From positions 53,114,363 through 53,178,362 of the forward strand of contig CM036756.1 in assembly GCA_020796225.1 (NCBI GenBank): a stretch of DNA of 64,000 nt, given 5' to 3'. Origin of the DNA: Arion vulgaris (taxonomy: Eukaryota > Mollusca > Gastropoda > Stylommatophora > Arionidae). Below the pieces are notes generated by a model, which was not told the origin of the DNA, did no database searches, and was given only the letters and a program-made list of their open reading frames with translations. Below are positions 22,305 through 35,560 of this stretch, piece by piece. How positions within the stretch are numbered: position 1 is the first letter of the stretch; each line of letters opens with the position of its first letter. A program made the position numbers and the translations under genes.

Positions 22305-25300
22305 GCGGTATAACACCACAAGAGGAGTTCACAGAGCTTAGAAAAGTTATAACGCTGTAACACCACAAGAGGAGTTCACAGAGCTTAGAATCGTTATAAG
22401 GCTGTAACACCACAAGAGGAGTTCACAGAGCTTAGAATCGTTGTAAGGCTGTAACACCACAAGAGGAGTTCACAGAGCTTAGAATCGTTGTAAGGCTGTA
22501 ACACCACAAGAGGAGTTCACAGAGCTTAGAAAAGTTATAACGCTGTAACACCACAAGAGGAGTTCACAGAGCTTAGAATCGTTGTAAGGCTGTAACACCA
22601 CAAGAGGAGTTCACAGAGCTTAGAAAAGTTATAACGCTGTAACACCACAAGAGGAGTTCACAGAGCTTAGAATCGTTGTAAGGCTGTAACACCACAAGAG
22701 GAGTTCACAGAGCTTAGAAAAGTTATAACGCTGTAACACCACAAGAGGAGTTCACAGAGCTTAGAATCGTTGTAAGGCTGTAACACCACAAGAGGAGTTC
22801 ACAGAGCTTAGAATCGTTGTAACGCTGTAACACCACAAGAGGAGTTCACAGAGCTTAGAAAAGTTATAACGCTGTAACACCACAAGAGGAGTTCACAGAG
22901 CTTAGAATCGTTGTAAAGCTGTAACACCACAAGAGGAGTTCACAGAGCTTAGAAAAGTTATAACGCTGTAACACCACAAGAGGAGTTCACAGAGCTTAGA
23001 ATCGTTGTAAGGCTGTAACACCACAAGAGGAGTTCACAGAGCTTAGAATCGTTGTAAGGCTGTAACACCACAAGAGGAGTTCACAGAGCTTAGAATCGTT
23101 ATAATGCTGTAACACCACAAGAGGAGTTCACAGAGCTTAGAATCGTTATAATGCTGTAACACCACAAGAGGAGTTCACAGAGCTTAGAATCGTTGTAAGG
23201 CTGTAACACCACAAGAGGAGTTCACAGAGCTTAGAATCGCTGTAACACCACAAGAGGAGTTCACAGAGCTTAGAATCGTTGTAAGGCTGTAACACCACAA
23301 GAGGAGTTCACAGAGCTTAGAATCGCTGTAACACCACAAGAGGAGTTCACAGAGCTTAGAATCGTTGTAACGCTGTAACACCACAAGAGGAGTTCACAGA
23401 GCTTAGAATCGTTGTAAGGCTGTAACACCACAAGAGGAGTTCACAGAGCTTAGAATCGCTGTAACACCACAAGAGGAGTTCACAGAGCTTAGAATCGTTG
23501 TAACACCACAAGAGGAGTTCACAGAGCTTAGAATCGCTGTAACACCACAAGAGGAGTTCACAGAGCTTAGAATCGCTGTAACACCACAAGAGGAGTTCAC
23601 AGAGCTTAGAATCGCTGTAACACCACAAGAGGAGTTCACAGAGCTTAGAATCGTTGTAAGGCTGTAACACCACAAGAGGAGTTCACAGAGCTTAGAATCG
23701 TTGTAAGGCTGTAACACCACAAGAGGAGTTCACAGAGCTTAGAATCGCTGTAACACCACAAGAGGAGTTCACAGAGCTTAGAATCGTTGTAAGGCTGTAA
23801 CACCACAAGAGGAGTTCACAGAGCTTAGAATCGCTGTAACACCACAAGAGGAGTTCACAGAGCTTAGAATCGTTGTAACGCTGTAACACCACAAGAGGAG
23901 TTCACAGAGCTTAGAATCGTTGTAAGGCTGTAACACCACAAGAGGAGTTCACAGAGCTTAGAATCGCTGTAACACCACAAGAGGAGTTCACAGAGCTTAG
24001 AATCGCTGTAACACCACAAGAGGAGTTCAAAGAGCTTAGAATCGCTGTAACACCACAAGAGGAGTTCACAGAGCTTAGAATCGCTGTAACACCACAAGAG
24101 GAGTTCACAGAGCTTAGAATCGCTGTAACACCACAAGAGGAGTTCACAGAGCTTAGAATCGCTGTAACACCACAAGAGGAGTTCACAGAGCTTAGAATCG
24201 TTGTAACGCTGTAACACCACAAGAGGAGTTCACAGAGCTTAGAATCGCTGTAAGGCTGTAACACCACAAGAGGAGTTCACAGAGCTTAGAATCGCTGTAA
24301 GGCTGTAACACCACAAGAGGAGTTCACAGAGCTTAGAATCGTTATAATGCTGTAACACCACAAGAGGAGTTCACAGAGCTTAGAATCGTTATAATGCTGT
24401 AACACCACAAGAGGAGTTCACAGAGCTTAGAAAAGTTATAACGCTGTAACACCACAAGAGGAGTTCACAGAGCTTAGAATCGCTGTAAGACCACAAGAGG
24501 AGTTCACAGAGCTTAGAATCGTTGTAAGGCTGTAACACCACAAGAGGAGTTCACAGAGCTTAGAATCGTTGTAATGCTGTAACACCACAAGAGGAGTTCA
24601 CAGAGCTTAGAATCGTTGTAATGCTGTAACACCACAAGAGGAGTTCACAGAGCTTAGAATCGCTGTAACACCACAAGAGGAGTTCACAGAGCTTAGAATC
24701 GCTGTAACACCACAAGAGGAGTTCACAGAGCTTAGAATCGCTGTAACACCACAAGAGGAGTTCACAGAGCTTAGAATCGCTGTAACATCACAAGAGGAGT
24801 TCACAGAGCTTAGAATCGCTGTAACATCACAAGAGGAGTTCACAGAGCTTAGAATCGTTGTAACACCACAAGAGGAGTTCACAGAGCTTAGAATCGTTGT
24901 AACATCACAAGAGGAGTTCACAGAGCTTAGAATCGTTGTAACATCACAAGAGGAGTTCACAGAGCTTAGAATCGTTATAATGCTGTAACACCACAAGAGG
25001 AGTTCACAGAGCTTAGAATCGCTGTAACATCACAAGAAGAGTTCACAGAGCTTAGAATCGCTGTAACATCACAAGAAGAGTTCACAGAGCTTAGAATCGC
25101 TGTAACATCACAAGAGGAGTTCACAGAGCTTAGAATCGTTGTAAGGCTGTAACACCACAAGAGGAGTTCACAGAGCTTAGAATCGTTATAACATCACAAG
25201 AGGAGTTCACAGAGCTTAGAATCGTTATAAGGCTGTAACATCACAAGAGGAGTTCACAGAGCTTAGAATCGTTGTAACATCACAAGAGGAGTTCACAGAG

Positions 25301-28300
25301 CTTAGAATCGTTGTAACACCACAAGAGGAGTTCACAGAGCTTAGAATCGTTGTAACATCACAAGAGGAGTTCACAGAGCTTAGAATCGTTGTAACATCAC
25401 AAGAGGAGTTCACAGAGCTTAGAATCGCTGTAACATCACAAGAGGAGTTCACAGAGCTTAGAATCGTTGTAACATCACAAGAGGAGTTCACAGAGCTTAG
25501 AATCGTTGTAACATCACAAGAGGAGTTCACAGAGCTTAGAATCGCTGTAACACCACAAGAGGAGTTCACAGAGCTTAGAATCGTTGTAACACCACAAGAG
25601 GAGTTCACAGAGCTTAGAATCGTTGTAACGCTGTAACACCACAAGAGGAGTTCACAGAGCTTAGAATCGTTGTAACATCACAAGAGGAGTTCACAGAGCT
25701 TAGAATCGTTGTAACATCACAAGAGGAGTTCACAGAGCTTAGAATCGCTGTAACACCACAAGAGGAGTTCACAGAGCTTAGAATCGTTGTAACGCTGTAA
25801 CACCACAAGAGGAGTTCACAGAGCTTAGAATCGCTGTAACATCACAAGAGGAGTTCACAGAGCTTAGAATCGCTGTAACATCACAAGAGGAGTTCACAGA
25901 GCTTAGAATCGTTATAACGCTGTAACACCACAAGAGGAGTTCACAGAGCTTAGAATCGCTGTAACACCACAAGAGGAGTTCACAGAGCTTAGAATCGTTG
26001 TAAGGCTGTAACATCACAAGAGGAGTTCACAGAGCTTAGAATCGTTGTAACATCACAAGAAGAGTTCACAGAGCTTAGAATCGTTGTAACATCACAAGAG
26101 GAGTTCACAGAGCTTAGAATCGTTGTAACATCACAAGAGGAGTTCACAGAGCTTAGAATCGTTGTAAGGCTGTAACACCACAAGAAGAGTTCACAGAGCT
26201 TAGAATCGTTGTAAGGCTGTAACATCACAAGAAGAGTTCACAGAGCTTAGAATCGTTGTAACATCACAAGAGGAGTTCACAGAGCTTAGAATCGTTGTAA
26301 CATCACAAGAGGAGTTCACAGAGCTTAGAATCGTTGTAACATCACAAGAAGAGTTCACAGAGCTTAGAATCGTTGTAACATCACAAGAAGAGTTCACAGA
26401 GCTTAGAATCGTTGTAACATCACAAGAGGAGTTCACAGAGCTTAGAATCGTTGTAACATCACAAGAAGAGTTCACAGAGCTTAGAATCGTTGTAACATCA
26501 CAAGAGGAGTTCACAGAGCTTAGAATCGTTGTAACATCACAAGAAGAGTTCACAGAGCTTAGAATCGTTGTAACATCACAAGAGGAGTTCACAGAGCTTA
26601 GAATCGCTGTAACATCACAAGAGGAGTTCACAGAGCTTAGAATCGCTGTAACATCACAAGAGGAGTTCACAGAGCTTAGAATCGTTGTAACATCACAAGA
26701 AGAGTTCACAGAGCTTAGAATCGTTGTAACATCACAAGAAGAGTTCACAGAGCTTAGAATCGCTGTAACATCACAAGAGGAGTTCACAGAGCTTAGAATC
26801 GCTGTAACACCACAAGAGGAGTTCACAGAGCTTAGAATCGTTGTAACGCTGTAACACCACAAGAGGAGTTCACAGAGCTTAGAATCGTTGTAAGGCTGTA
26901 ACACCACAAGAGGAGTTCACAGAGCTTAGAATCGCTGTAACACCACAAGAGGAGTTCACAGAGCTTAGAATCGCTGTAACACCACAAGAGGAGTTCAAAG
27001 AGCTTAGAATCGCTGTAACACCACAAGAGGAGTTCACAGAGCTTAGAATCGCTGTAACACCACAAGAGGAGTTCACAGAGCTTAGAATCGCTGTAACACC
27101 ACAAGAGGAGTTCACAGAGCTTAGAATCGCTGTAACACCACAAGAGGAGTTCACAGAGCTTAGAATCGCTGTAAGGCTGTAACACCACAAGAGGAGTTCA
27201 CAGAGCTTAGAATCGCTGTAAGGCTGTAACACCACAAGAGGAGTTCACAGAGCTTAGAATCGTTATAATGCTGTAACACCACAAGAGGAGTTCACAGAGC
27301 TTAGAATCGTTATAATGCTGTAACACCACAAGAGGAGTTCACAGAGCTTAGAAAAGTTATAACGCTGTAACACCACAAGAGGAGTTCACAGAGCTTAGAA
27401 TCGCTGTAACACCACAAGAGGAGTTCACAGAGCTTAGAATCGTTGTAAGGCTGTAACACCACAAGAGGAGTTCACAGAGCTTAGAATCGTTGTAATGCTG
27501 TAACACCACAAGAGGAGTTCACAGAGCTTAGAATCGTTGTAATGCTGTAACACCACAAGAGGAGTTCACAGAGCTTAGAATCGCTGTAACACCACAAGAG
27601 GAGTTCACAGAGCTTAGAATCGCTGTAACACCACAAGAGGAGTTCACAGAGCTTAGAATCGCTGTAACACCACAAGAGGAGTTCACAGAGCTTAGAATCG
27701 CTGTAACATCACAAGAGGAGTTCACAGAGCTTAGAATCGCTGTAACATCACAAGAGGAGTTCACAGAGCTTAGAATCGTTGTAACACCACAAGAGGAGTT
27801 CACAGAGCTTAGAATCGTTGTAACATCACAAGAGGAGTTCACAGAGCTTAGAATCGTTGTAACATCACAAGAGGAGTTCACAGAGCTTAGAATCGTTATA
27901 ATGCTGTAACACCACAAGAGGAGTTCACAGAGCTTAGAATCGCTGTAACATCACAAGAAGAGTTCACAGAGCTTAGAATCGCTGTAACATCACAAGAAGA
28001 GTTCACAGAGCTTAGAATCGCTGTAACATCACAAGAGGAGTTCACAGAGCTTAGAATCGTTGTAAGGCTGTAACACCACAAGAGGAGTTCACAGAGCTTA
28101 GAATCGTTATAACATCACAAGAGGAGTTCACAGAGCTTAGAATCGTTATAAGGCTGTAACATCACAAGAGGAGTTCACAGAGCTTAGAATCGTTGTAACA
28201 TCACAAGAGGAGTTCACAGAGCTTAGAATCGTTGTAACACCACAAGAGGAGTTCACAGAGCTTAGAATCGTTGTAACATCACAAGAGGAGTTCACAGAGC

Positions 28301-31070
28301 TTAGAATCGTTGTAACATCACAAGAGGAGTTCACAGAGCTTAGAATCGCTGTAACATCACAAGAGGAGTTCACAGAGCTTAGAATCGTTGTAACATCACA
28401 AGAGGAGTTCACAGAGCTTAGAATCGTTGTAACATCACAAGAGGAGTTCACAGAGCTTAGAATCGCTGTAACACCACAAGAGGAGTTCACAGAGCTTAGA
28501 ATCGTTGTAACGCTGTAACACCACAAGAGGAGTTCACAGAGCTTAGAATCGCTGTAACATCACAAGAGGAGTTCACAGAGCTTAGAATCGCTGTAACATC
28601 ACAAGAGGAGTTCACAGAGCTTAGAATCGTTATAACGCTGTAACACCACAAGAGGAGTTCACAGAGCTTAGAATCGCTGTAACACCACAAGAGGAGTTCA
28701 CAGAGCTTAGAATCGTTGTAAGGCTGTAACATCACAAGAGGAGTTCACAGAGCTTAGAATCGTTGTAACATCACAAGAAGAGTTCACAGAGCTTAGAATC
28801 GTTGTAACATCACAAGAGGAGTTCACAGAGCTTAGAATCGTTGTAACATCACAAGAGGAGTTCACAGAGCTTAGAATCGTTGTAAGGCTGTAACACCAGA
28901 AGAAGAGTTCACAGAGCTTAGAATCGTTGTAAGGCTGTAACATCACAAGAAGAGTTCACAGAGCTTAGAATCGCTGTAACATCACAAGAGGAGTTCACAG
29001 AGCTTAGAATCGTTGTAACATCACAAGAGGAGTTCACAGAGCTTAGAATCGTTGTAACATCACAAGAAGAGTTCACAGAGCTTAGAATCGTTGTAACATC
29101 ACAAGAAGAGTTCACAGAGCTTAGAATCGTTGTAACATCACAAGAGGAGTTCACAGAGCTTAGAATCGTTGTAACATCACAAGAAGAGTTCACAGAGCTT
29201 AGAATCGTTGTAACATCACAAGAGGAGTTCACAGAGCTTAGAATCGTTGTAACATCACAAGAAGAGTTCACAGAGCTTAGAATCGTTGTAACATCACAAG
29301 AGGAGTTCACAGAGCTTAGAATCGCTGTAACATCACAAGAGGAGTTCACAGAGCTTAGAATCGCTGTAACATCACAAGAGGAGTTCACAGAGCTTAGAAT
29401 CGTCGTAACATCACAAGAAGAGTTCACAGAGCTTAGAATCGTTGTAACATCACAAGAAGAGTTCACAGAGCTTAGAATCGCTGTAACATCACAAGAGGAG
29501 TTCACAGAGCTTAGAATCGCTGTAACATCACAAGAGGAGTTCACAGAGCTTAGAATCGCTGTAACATCACAAGAGGAGTTCACAGAGCTTAGAATCGCTG
29601 TAACATCACAAGAGGAGTTCACAGAGCTTAGAATCGTTGTAACATCACAAGAAGAGTTCACAGAGCTTAGAATCGTTGTAACATCACAAGAGGAGTTCAC
29701 AGAGCTTAGAATGGCTGTAACACCACAAGAAGAGTTCACAGAGCTTAGAATCGCTGTAACATCACAAGAAGAGTTCACAGAGCTTAGAATCGTTGTAACA
29801 TCACAAGAGGAGTTGACAGAGCTTAGAATCGTTGTAACATCACAAGAGGAGTTCACAGAGCTTAGAAACGCTGTAACATCACAAGAAGAGTTCACAGAGC
29901 TTAGAATCGCTGTAACATCACAAGAAGAGTTCACAGAGCTTAGAATCGTTGTAACATCACAAGAAGAGTTCACAGAGCTTAGAATCGTTGTAACGCTGTA
30001 ACATCACAAGAGGAGTTCACAGAGCTTAGAATCGTTGTAACATCACAAGAGGAGTTCACAGAGCTTAGAATCGCTGTAGCATCACAAGAGGAGTTCACAG
30101 AGCTTAGAATCGTTGTAACGCTGTAACATCACAAGAGGAGTTCACAGAGCTTAGAATCGTTGTAACATCACAAGAGGAGTTCACAGAGCTTAGAATCGTT
30201 GTAACATCACAAGAGGAGTTCACAGAGCTTAGAATCGCTGTAACAACACAAGAGGAGTTCACAGAGCTTAGAATCGCTGTAACATCACAAGAGGAGTTCA
30301 CAGAGCTTAGAATCGCTGTAACATCACAAGAGGAGTTCACAGAGCTTAGAATCGTTGTAAGGCTGTAACATCACAAGAGGAGTTCACAGAGCTTAGAATC
30401 GCTGTAACATCACAAGAGGAGTTCACAGAGCTTAGAATCGTTGTAACATCACAAGAGGAGTTCACAGAGCTTAGAATCGTTGTAAGGCTGTAACATCACA
30501 AGAGGAGTTCACAGAGCTTAGAATCGCTGTAACATCACAAGAGGAGTTCACAGAGCTTAGAATCGCTGTAACATCACAAGAGGAGTTCACAGAGCTTAGA
30601 ATCGTTGTAACACCACAAGAGGAGTTCACAGAGCTTAGAATCGTTGTAAGGCTGTAACACCACAAGAGGAGTTGACAGAGCTTAGAATCGTTGTAAGGCT
30701 GTAACACCACAAGAGGAGTTGACAGAGCTTAGAATCGCTGTAAGGCTGTAACAACACAAGAGGTTCAGAGCTTAGAATCTTGTAACATCAAGAAGAGTTC
30801 ACAGAGCTTAGAATCGTTGTAACATCACAAGAAGAGTTCACAGAGCTTAGAATCGTTGTAACATCACAAGAAGAGTTCACAGAGCTTAGAATCGTTGTAA
30901 CATCACAAGAAGAGTTCACAGAGCTTAGAATCGTTGTAACATCACAAGAAGAGTTCACAGAGCTTAGAATCGTTGTAACATCACAAGAGGAGTTCACAGA
31001 GCTTAGAATCGTTATATGGCTGTAATCAAGAGGAGTTCAGAGCTTGAATCGTTATAAGGCTGAGCTTGAG
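22305..31070. repeat. 47/39-bp minisatellite, 8.8 kb, about 200 copies
   Basis: Units contain acaccacaagaggagttcac and agagcttagaatcg. The 47-bp form has gttgtaaggctgtaac where the 39-bp form has gctgtaac or gttgtaac, an 8-bp difference. The left part is mainly 47-bp units with caccac. The right part is mainly 39-bp units with catcac, and gaag often replaces gagg. Runs of 39-bp units stay open in several frames and give up to 351 codons of a 13-residue repeat (28918-29973 minus). These are artefacts of unit length: no start context, domain or composition supports a protein. The last units (30750-31070) are degraded. Confidence 0.98.
23864..29750. repeat. Higher-order duplication of about 2.9 kb inside the 47/39-bp array
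   Basis: The unit order and rare variants of about 23.86-26.8 kb recur at about 26.83-29.7 kb. The unique gttcaaagagctt variant at 24025 recurs at 26993 (2968 bp on). The block 24560-25644 recurs at 27481-28526 (2921 bp on), and 25778-26228 at 28496-28946 (2718 bp on). The shrinking offset equals losses of one 47-bp unit and then about five units. Confidence 0.85.
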
Positions 31071-31255
31071 AAATTAAACTGCGCGAAACGTCAGAGCAGC
31101 AGTATCCACATGTCCAACATGGATCATGTACGAGATTCCCTATCTGTACAAGTGTATTGAGCTCCCAAGATTGGACTCTACAGTCACCTCTGTACACACC
31201 AGAACAAACACATAAGGCTACGGTTGGTGCCATCATCGCTTGCTTTGGACGGCTA
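31071..31255 (+). pseudogene. Possible LINE 3'-terminal fragment
   Basis: The plus strand reads KIGLYSHLCTHQNK, resembling the RIGLxSHxRxHR zinc-finger-like end of some animal LINEs, followed by stops and an att-rich tail. Only about 30 residues match, so this is tentative. Confidence 0.4.
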
Positions 31256-32098
31256 TTACTATTAATATTATTATTATTATTTTAAATTTTCTGCAGTTTT
31301 CGATATTTTGACTTTGGTAATGTATACAGTTTGTCCCTCTGTGGTTTCAGTGCTAGTGAAGTATAGAGCCAATGTTGTCTCTTACGTGTCGTCAAATGCG
31401 ATTATGAGTTGTAGGGCATGGGGCCAGCAACCGACACTATAAAAGCAAAGAGCTACAGAAACAGTGATAGAAAATGAAAACTGCTCATAAAGATTAGAGT
31501 ACCATAGTAGTAAATACACAAGATCGAAGTGAGTGGACGTTTGTTTTTGTCTCTGCTTCATTTGCCTTTGTATGCGACGAGGACTGATGATGGTGATATA
31601 GTTTTACTGCTACTTGTATTTTGTTCTCGTATACTATTAGTTCAGGTGTAGTCATGGTACCGCAAACAGGTTTTTCGTGAATGCTTGCTTTCTCTATCAC
31701 CAGTGTCCCTCGCCATTCAGGCGGATCTTACTACGTCTTTAGAGGTGCTACTTAGTCAGTATCGGTATTTACAACTTTGCCCAACACAATAGCACATCTT
31801 TCTATCGTTGATACCTTTAGATGATGTTTATCTGTGTGCATCGTGTCGATGCAAACTCTTTTCATTGAAATCTCAAGAATATTCATACATCCTGATGGAA
31901 GACTCGAGTAGCTTGTCTGATTGTTAAAAAGAAATTTTCTATATATTTTTCCTACACATCATGAACCATTGATGAACCTTCCTGGAGTGCGATATCCTGC
32001 TATACTGAAGTCAAGGACAAGCAGTGTCAGGCAAGGTCTGACAAATGTCTGAATCATTTTACATGTTATTTTCTTTCTCTTCATCCAAATATCTTTAA
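31256..32098. other. Single-copy DNA without a recognised gene
   Basis: Starts with an (att)n-like stretch. The longest open frame (31494-31700 minus) has no recognisable domain. Confidence 0.4.
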
Positions 32099-32340
32099 CA
32101 CTTCTATACATGATTCCTTGCGAGAACTTCTATACATGATTCCTTGCGAGAACTTCTATACATGATTCCTTGCGAGAACTTCTATACATGATTCCTTGCG
32201 AGAACTTCTATACATGATTCCTTGCGAGAACTTCTATACATGATTCCTTGCGAGAACTTCTATACATGATTCCTTGCGAGAACTTCTATACATGATTCCT
32301 TGCGAGAACTTCTATACATGATTCCTATGAGAACTTCTAT
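32099..32340. repeat. 26-bp minisatellite, about 9 copies
   Basis: Units contain acttctatacatgattcctt plus gcgaga; the last unit is shortened (attcctatgaga). Confidence 0.95.
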
Positions 32341-32575
32341 ACATGATTCCTTGGGAAACATAAATGGGGGGCAGATGGGGATGTGGCTGATGGGAGGATA
32401 TTTCCTTGCGAGAACTTCTATACATGATTCCTTGTGAAACATAAATGGTGGCAGATTGGGATGCGGGTGATTGGGGGTCTTTCCTTGCGAGAACTTCTAT
32501 ACATGATTCCTTGTGAAACATAAATGGGGACAGATGGGGATGTGGGTGATGGGAGGATATTTCCTTGCGACATTG
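32341..32575. repeat. About 80-bp repeat, 3 copies, built on the 26-bp unit
   Basis: Each copy joins the 26-bp unit to gaaacataaatgg-g(g)cag and tgat(g/t)ggagg. It looks like a second-level repeat grown from the neighbouring array. Confidence 0.85.
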
Positions 32576-32819
32576 TTGTACAAGCGGGAATGAGCAGTGA
32601 ACAACTTTTCCACTTTGACGAACGAAGAGTATATTTTGTATTTTAGAGATGTACACTTTCCTAGCATACAGATACATCTTTCTTTAGAATTGAATGTGTA
32701 TACATAGATTAGCTTTGGGAAGATAGATTGGCAATCTAAATGCTTGGGATGCATATGTATAACTTTCTATATCTATATCATCTTGCTGCTCCGTTTGACA
32801 TATAATGCTCCCACAAAAC

Positions 32820-33200
32820 ATTTCCATTGCTACCGTTCTGTTGCCCTTCTATTAATTGTTTCCCATGTCAGGTCACAATAATTCAACTCTGTGTGTTCCG
32901 TCCATCTCCGCGTGTTCTTTGGACGTCCAGGCTTTCGTTCCCATCCACTGTCCATCCTACATCAGTTCTAGCCAATGACCCTACTGTCCATCCTACATCA
33001 GTTCTAGCCAATGACCCTACTGGCATACGACATACATGCCCAATTCACCTCCATCTTCGTCTTTTTATGACGGTATCCAGTGATAGAAAGTTTGTTGGTT
33101 TAAAAAGTTCTTCATTTCTTATCGTATTTGTGTCAGAAAATTAACAGTATTCTGCTTAAACATTTCTGTTGGAATGTCTCCAGCTTGTGTATGATGATGT
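32820..33200 (-). pseudogene. LINE 3' fragment with a 36-bp internal duplication
   Basis: The minus strand reads FWH-YDKK, then KTKMEVNWACM, ERKPGRPKNTRRW and LTWETINRRATERQQW, the GRPKNTWRRxxExELKxxxLTWETINRRAxDRxxW tail of a LINE. The piece tgtccatcctacatcagttc plus tagccaatgaccctac is present twice in tandem (32949-33021). Confidence 0.78.
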
Positions 33201-33359
33201 TGTGGGTCATTTTCAAGCACTCACTACTGTATTAATAACATTCCCAGAGCACTGCTTTCTGTAAAACTATAGTAACAATAATAATAAAACACATAATACA
33301 ATAGGTATACTTCCATGTGTTCGCCAACACAAAAGTTTTTCTAAAGATCTCTCTGCCTG

Positions 33360-33430
33360 CTAGGTGGACGAGTGTGGACGAAGTGGACGAGTGTGAACGA
33401 GTGTGGACGAGTGTGGACGAGTGTGGACAA
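33360..33430. repeat. gtggacgagt short repeat
   Basis: About six 12-bp units, ending at ctagagaattctttaacgtg, where SINE D sequence begins. Confidence 0.85.
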
Positions 33431-33445
33431 GTCCTTTCTAGAGAA

Positions 33446-34258
33446 TTCTTTAACGTGCTCAACTTAAACACGAGATCTACATTGCATAGTCAGTCTCTGA
33501 TAGGACATTGTATAGTCAGTCTCTGATAAGACATTGCATAGTCAGTCTCTGATAGGACATTGCATAGTCAGTCTCTGATAGGACATTGTATAGTCAGTCT
33601 CTGATAGGACATTGCATAGTCAGTCTCTGATAGGACCAGCAACTTCCCACCTAAAGGAACTACATTGCATAGTCAGTCTCTGATAGGACCAGCAACTTCT
33701 CACCTAAAGGAACTACATTGCATAGTCAGTCTCTGATAGGACCAGCAACTTCTCACCTAAAGGAACTACATTGCATAGTCAGTCTCTGATAGGACCAGCA
33801 ACTTCTCACCTAAAGGAACTACATTGCATAGTCAGTCTCTGATAGAACCAGCAACTTCTCACCTAAAGGAACTATATTGCATAGTCAGTCTCTGATAGAA
33901 CCAGCAACTTCCACAAAATTCTCAATAGGAACCTTATGCTATGCATAGTCAGTCTCTGATAGGACCAGCAACTTCTCCCTAAAGGAACTATATTGCATAG
34001 TCAGTCTCTGATAGGACCAGCAACTTCCCACCTAAAGGAACTATATTGCATAGTCAGTCTCTGATAGGACCAGCAACTTCTCAACTAAAGGATCTACATT
34101 GCATAGTCAGTCTCTGATAGGACCAGCAACTTCTCACCTAAAAGAACTACATTGCATAGTCAGTCTCTGATAGGACCAGCGACTTCTCACCTAAAAGAAC
34201 TACATTGCATAGTCAGTCTCTGATAGGACCAGCAACTTCTCAACTAAAGGATCTAAAG
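33446..34258 (-). mobile_element. SINE D copy e, with nested 26/53-bp array
   Basis: Begins with tctttaacgtgctcaactta aacacgagatctacattg, the SINE D segment seen in copy c at 10690. It continues into cagtctctgataggaccagcaactt, equivalent to ccgtatccgataggactaggaactc of copy c. This segment is repeated first as 26-bp and then as 53-bp units. The element does not resume after the array; a SINE A copy follows. Confidence 0.62.
33476..34258. repeat. Nested 26-bp and 53-bp minisatellite
   Basis: About six 26-bp units (acattgcatagtcagtctct plus gatagg) are followed by about 11 units of 53 bp. These add accagcaacttctcacctaa plus aggaact. One unit near 33910 is diverged (ccacaaaattctcaatagga). Confidence 0.93.
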
Positions 34259-34478
34259 ATGAAGGATTGACTTCATTGCACCGGGTTCTTCATCATATGG
34301 CTCGGTTCCTCTCCGTTTATATGGCACGCCATCTGCCGAGAGTATTGTATAAAGCACGAACGCCGTAGCTCCGGCAACACTCCTAGGGGTCTCTCGAACA
34401 AAATGCATCCGAGAACCGAACGGCGCGACCTTGTGACCTTCAGAACGTGGGTTAACCACTTAACCAAGACAGTGGCTT
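34259..34478 (-). mobile_element. SINE A copy, tRNA-derived
   Basis: On the minus strand the head has an A-box-like ttggttaagtggttaa (near 34470-34455). The body follows (gaccccta-gagtgttgccggag, ctacggcgttcgtgc, gaaccgagccatatgatgaa) and ends in gcaatgaagtcaatccttca. It matches the copies at 51235 and 39528. The B box is degraded. Confidence 0.8.
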
Positions 34479-35012
34479 AACAACTTAACCATAGAAACCA
34501 CAGAATTTTTCACTTGCAGTTAGATCACTAATTTCTATAAAATAGCTTAATCTATTCACGCGGGAAATAATCTAATTACTTTTGTATTATGAGCAAGCAC
34601 AATACCTTCAAGTTACTGAGAAACCTGGGGATTTTTATATAAACTGGTAAGGTAAAACAACTCTGATAACTTTTTCCTGAGTTTCAACTCGTGTTTATTG
34701 AAGGCATGCAGACGGAATTATTTAATCTTTAATTTTCGTACTATGTCATGCAGGAGTAGAAGACAATAAGAGACAGATCTCCAGGCTGATAACCTAGTGG
34801 TCGAGGAAGGACAGACAATTGATCATGTAAACATCATTAATCCCATAAGGGCAGCAGATAGTATATAGGACTTTGAAATTACAGGAACCATCAGTATGCA
34901 TAATCTTCGATATCTGTTGGGAGACTGAGAACCTATGCTTCTGCCCGGAGTGCAATGACGTCAGTTTAGTAACCAATAACCAATCATTTACGAATCTGCT
35001 TACCCTTTCAGA
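34479..35012. other. Single-copy DNA
   Basis: No gene or repeat recognised. Confidence 0.4.
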
Positions 35013-35016
35013 GTGC

Positions 35017-35266
35017 AAAAGATGGGATTGAAGATGGGATTGAAGATGGGATTTGAAGATGGGATTGAAGATGGGATTTGAAGATGGGATTGAAGATGGG
35101 ATTGAAGACAGGATTGAAGATGGGATTGAAGATGGGATTGAAGATGGGATTGAGACAGGATTGAAGATGGTATTGAAGACGGGATTGAAGACACGATTGA
35201 AGACAGGATTGAAGATGGGATTGAAGACGGGAATGAAGATGGGATTGAAGACAGGATTGAAACTGA
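35017..35266. repeat. 12-bp minisatellite, about 20 copies
   Basis: Units gaagatgggatt and gaagacaggatt. The 12-bp period keeps frames open on both strands (up to about 170 codons on the minus strand including flank); not a gene. Confidence 0.94.
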
Positions 35267-35349
35267 AAACTGCCAGACATAAACACCTGTGCGAAACATT
35301 TGATTAATCAACACAGAACAGGTGTGATCAGTCCTTATATGCTGATTTT

Positions 35350-35560
35350 TTTTTTTTTCCGATCCAGAAGCACTTGAGCTTTTCAGTTCTTCGGCTCGGT
35401 GCCATGGACATCGTAACCCTTCGGTTCGGTGCCACGAACACCGTGAATCTGGGGAATCTGTGGCTTTTTCTGCCTGCCCACGGAATTGAACCCGTACACA
35501 CAGAGGGCTAGTCACCCACAGTCCAACGCGCTACGAACACGCTGGGCACGCGGAGAATTA
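35350..35560 (-). mobile_element. SINE B copy, tRNA-derived
   Basis: On the minus strand the head reads tcgtagcgcgttggactgtg (A box) and, about 35 nt later, gggttcaattccgtgggcag (B box GGTTCAATTCC). The body (cggtgttcgtggcaccg, cggtgccatggacatcgta in plus) matches the copy at 46513. The 3' end is a run of 13 A (plus-strand T run at 35348). Confidence 0.85.

Noticed and set aside
28918..29973. 351-codon open frame on the minus strand with a 13-residue repeat
   Set aside because: The repeat unit is 39 bp, a codon multiple without stops. The frame opens in runs of 39-bp units and closes wherever a 47-bp unit appears. No signal, domain or conserved start.
22305..31070. CRISPR-like array
   Set aside because: Units are head-to-tail with no unique spacers, and the surrounding DNA is eukaryotic with retrotransposons.
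31071..31255. Zinc-finger host gene exon
   Set aside because: A single SHxxTH-like motif that fits a LINE end better; no splice sites or further fingers.
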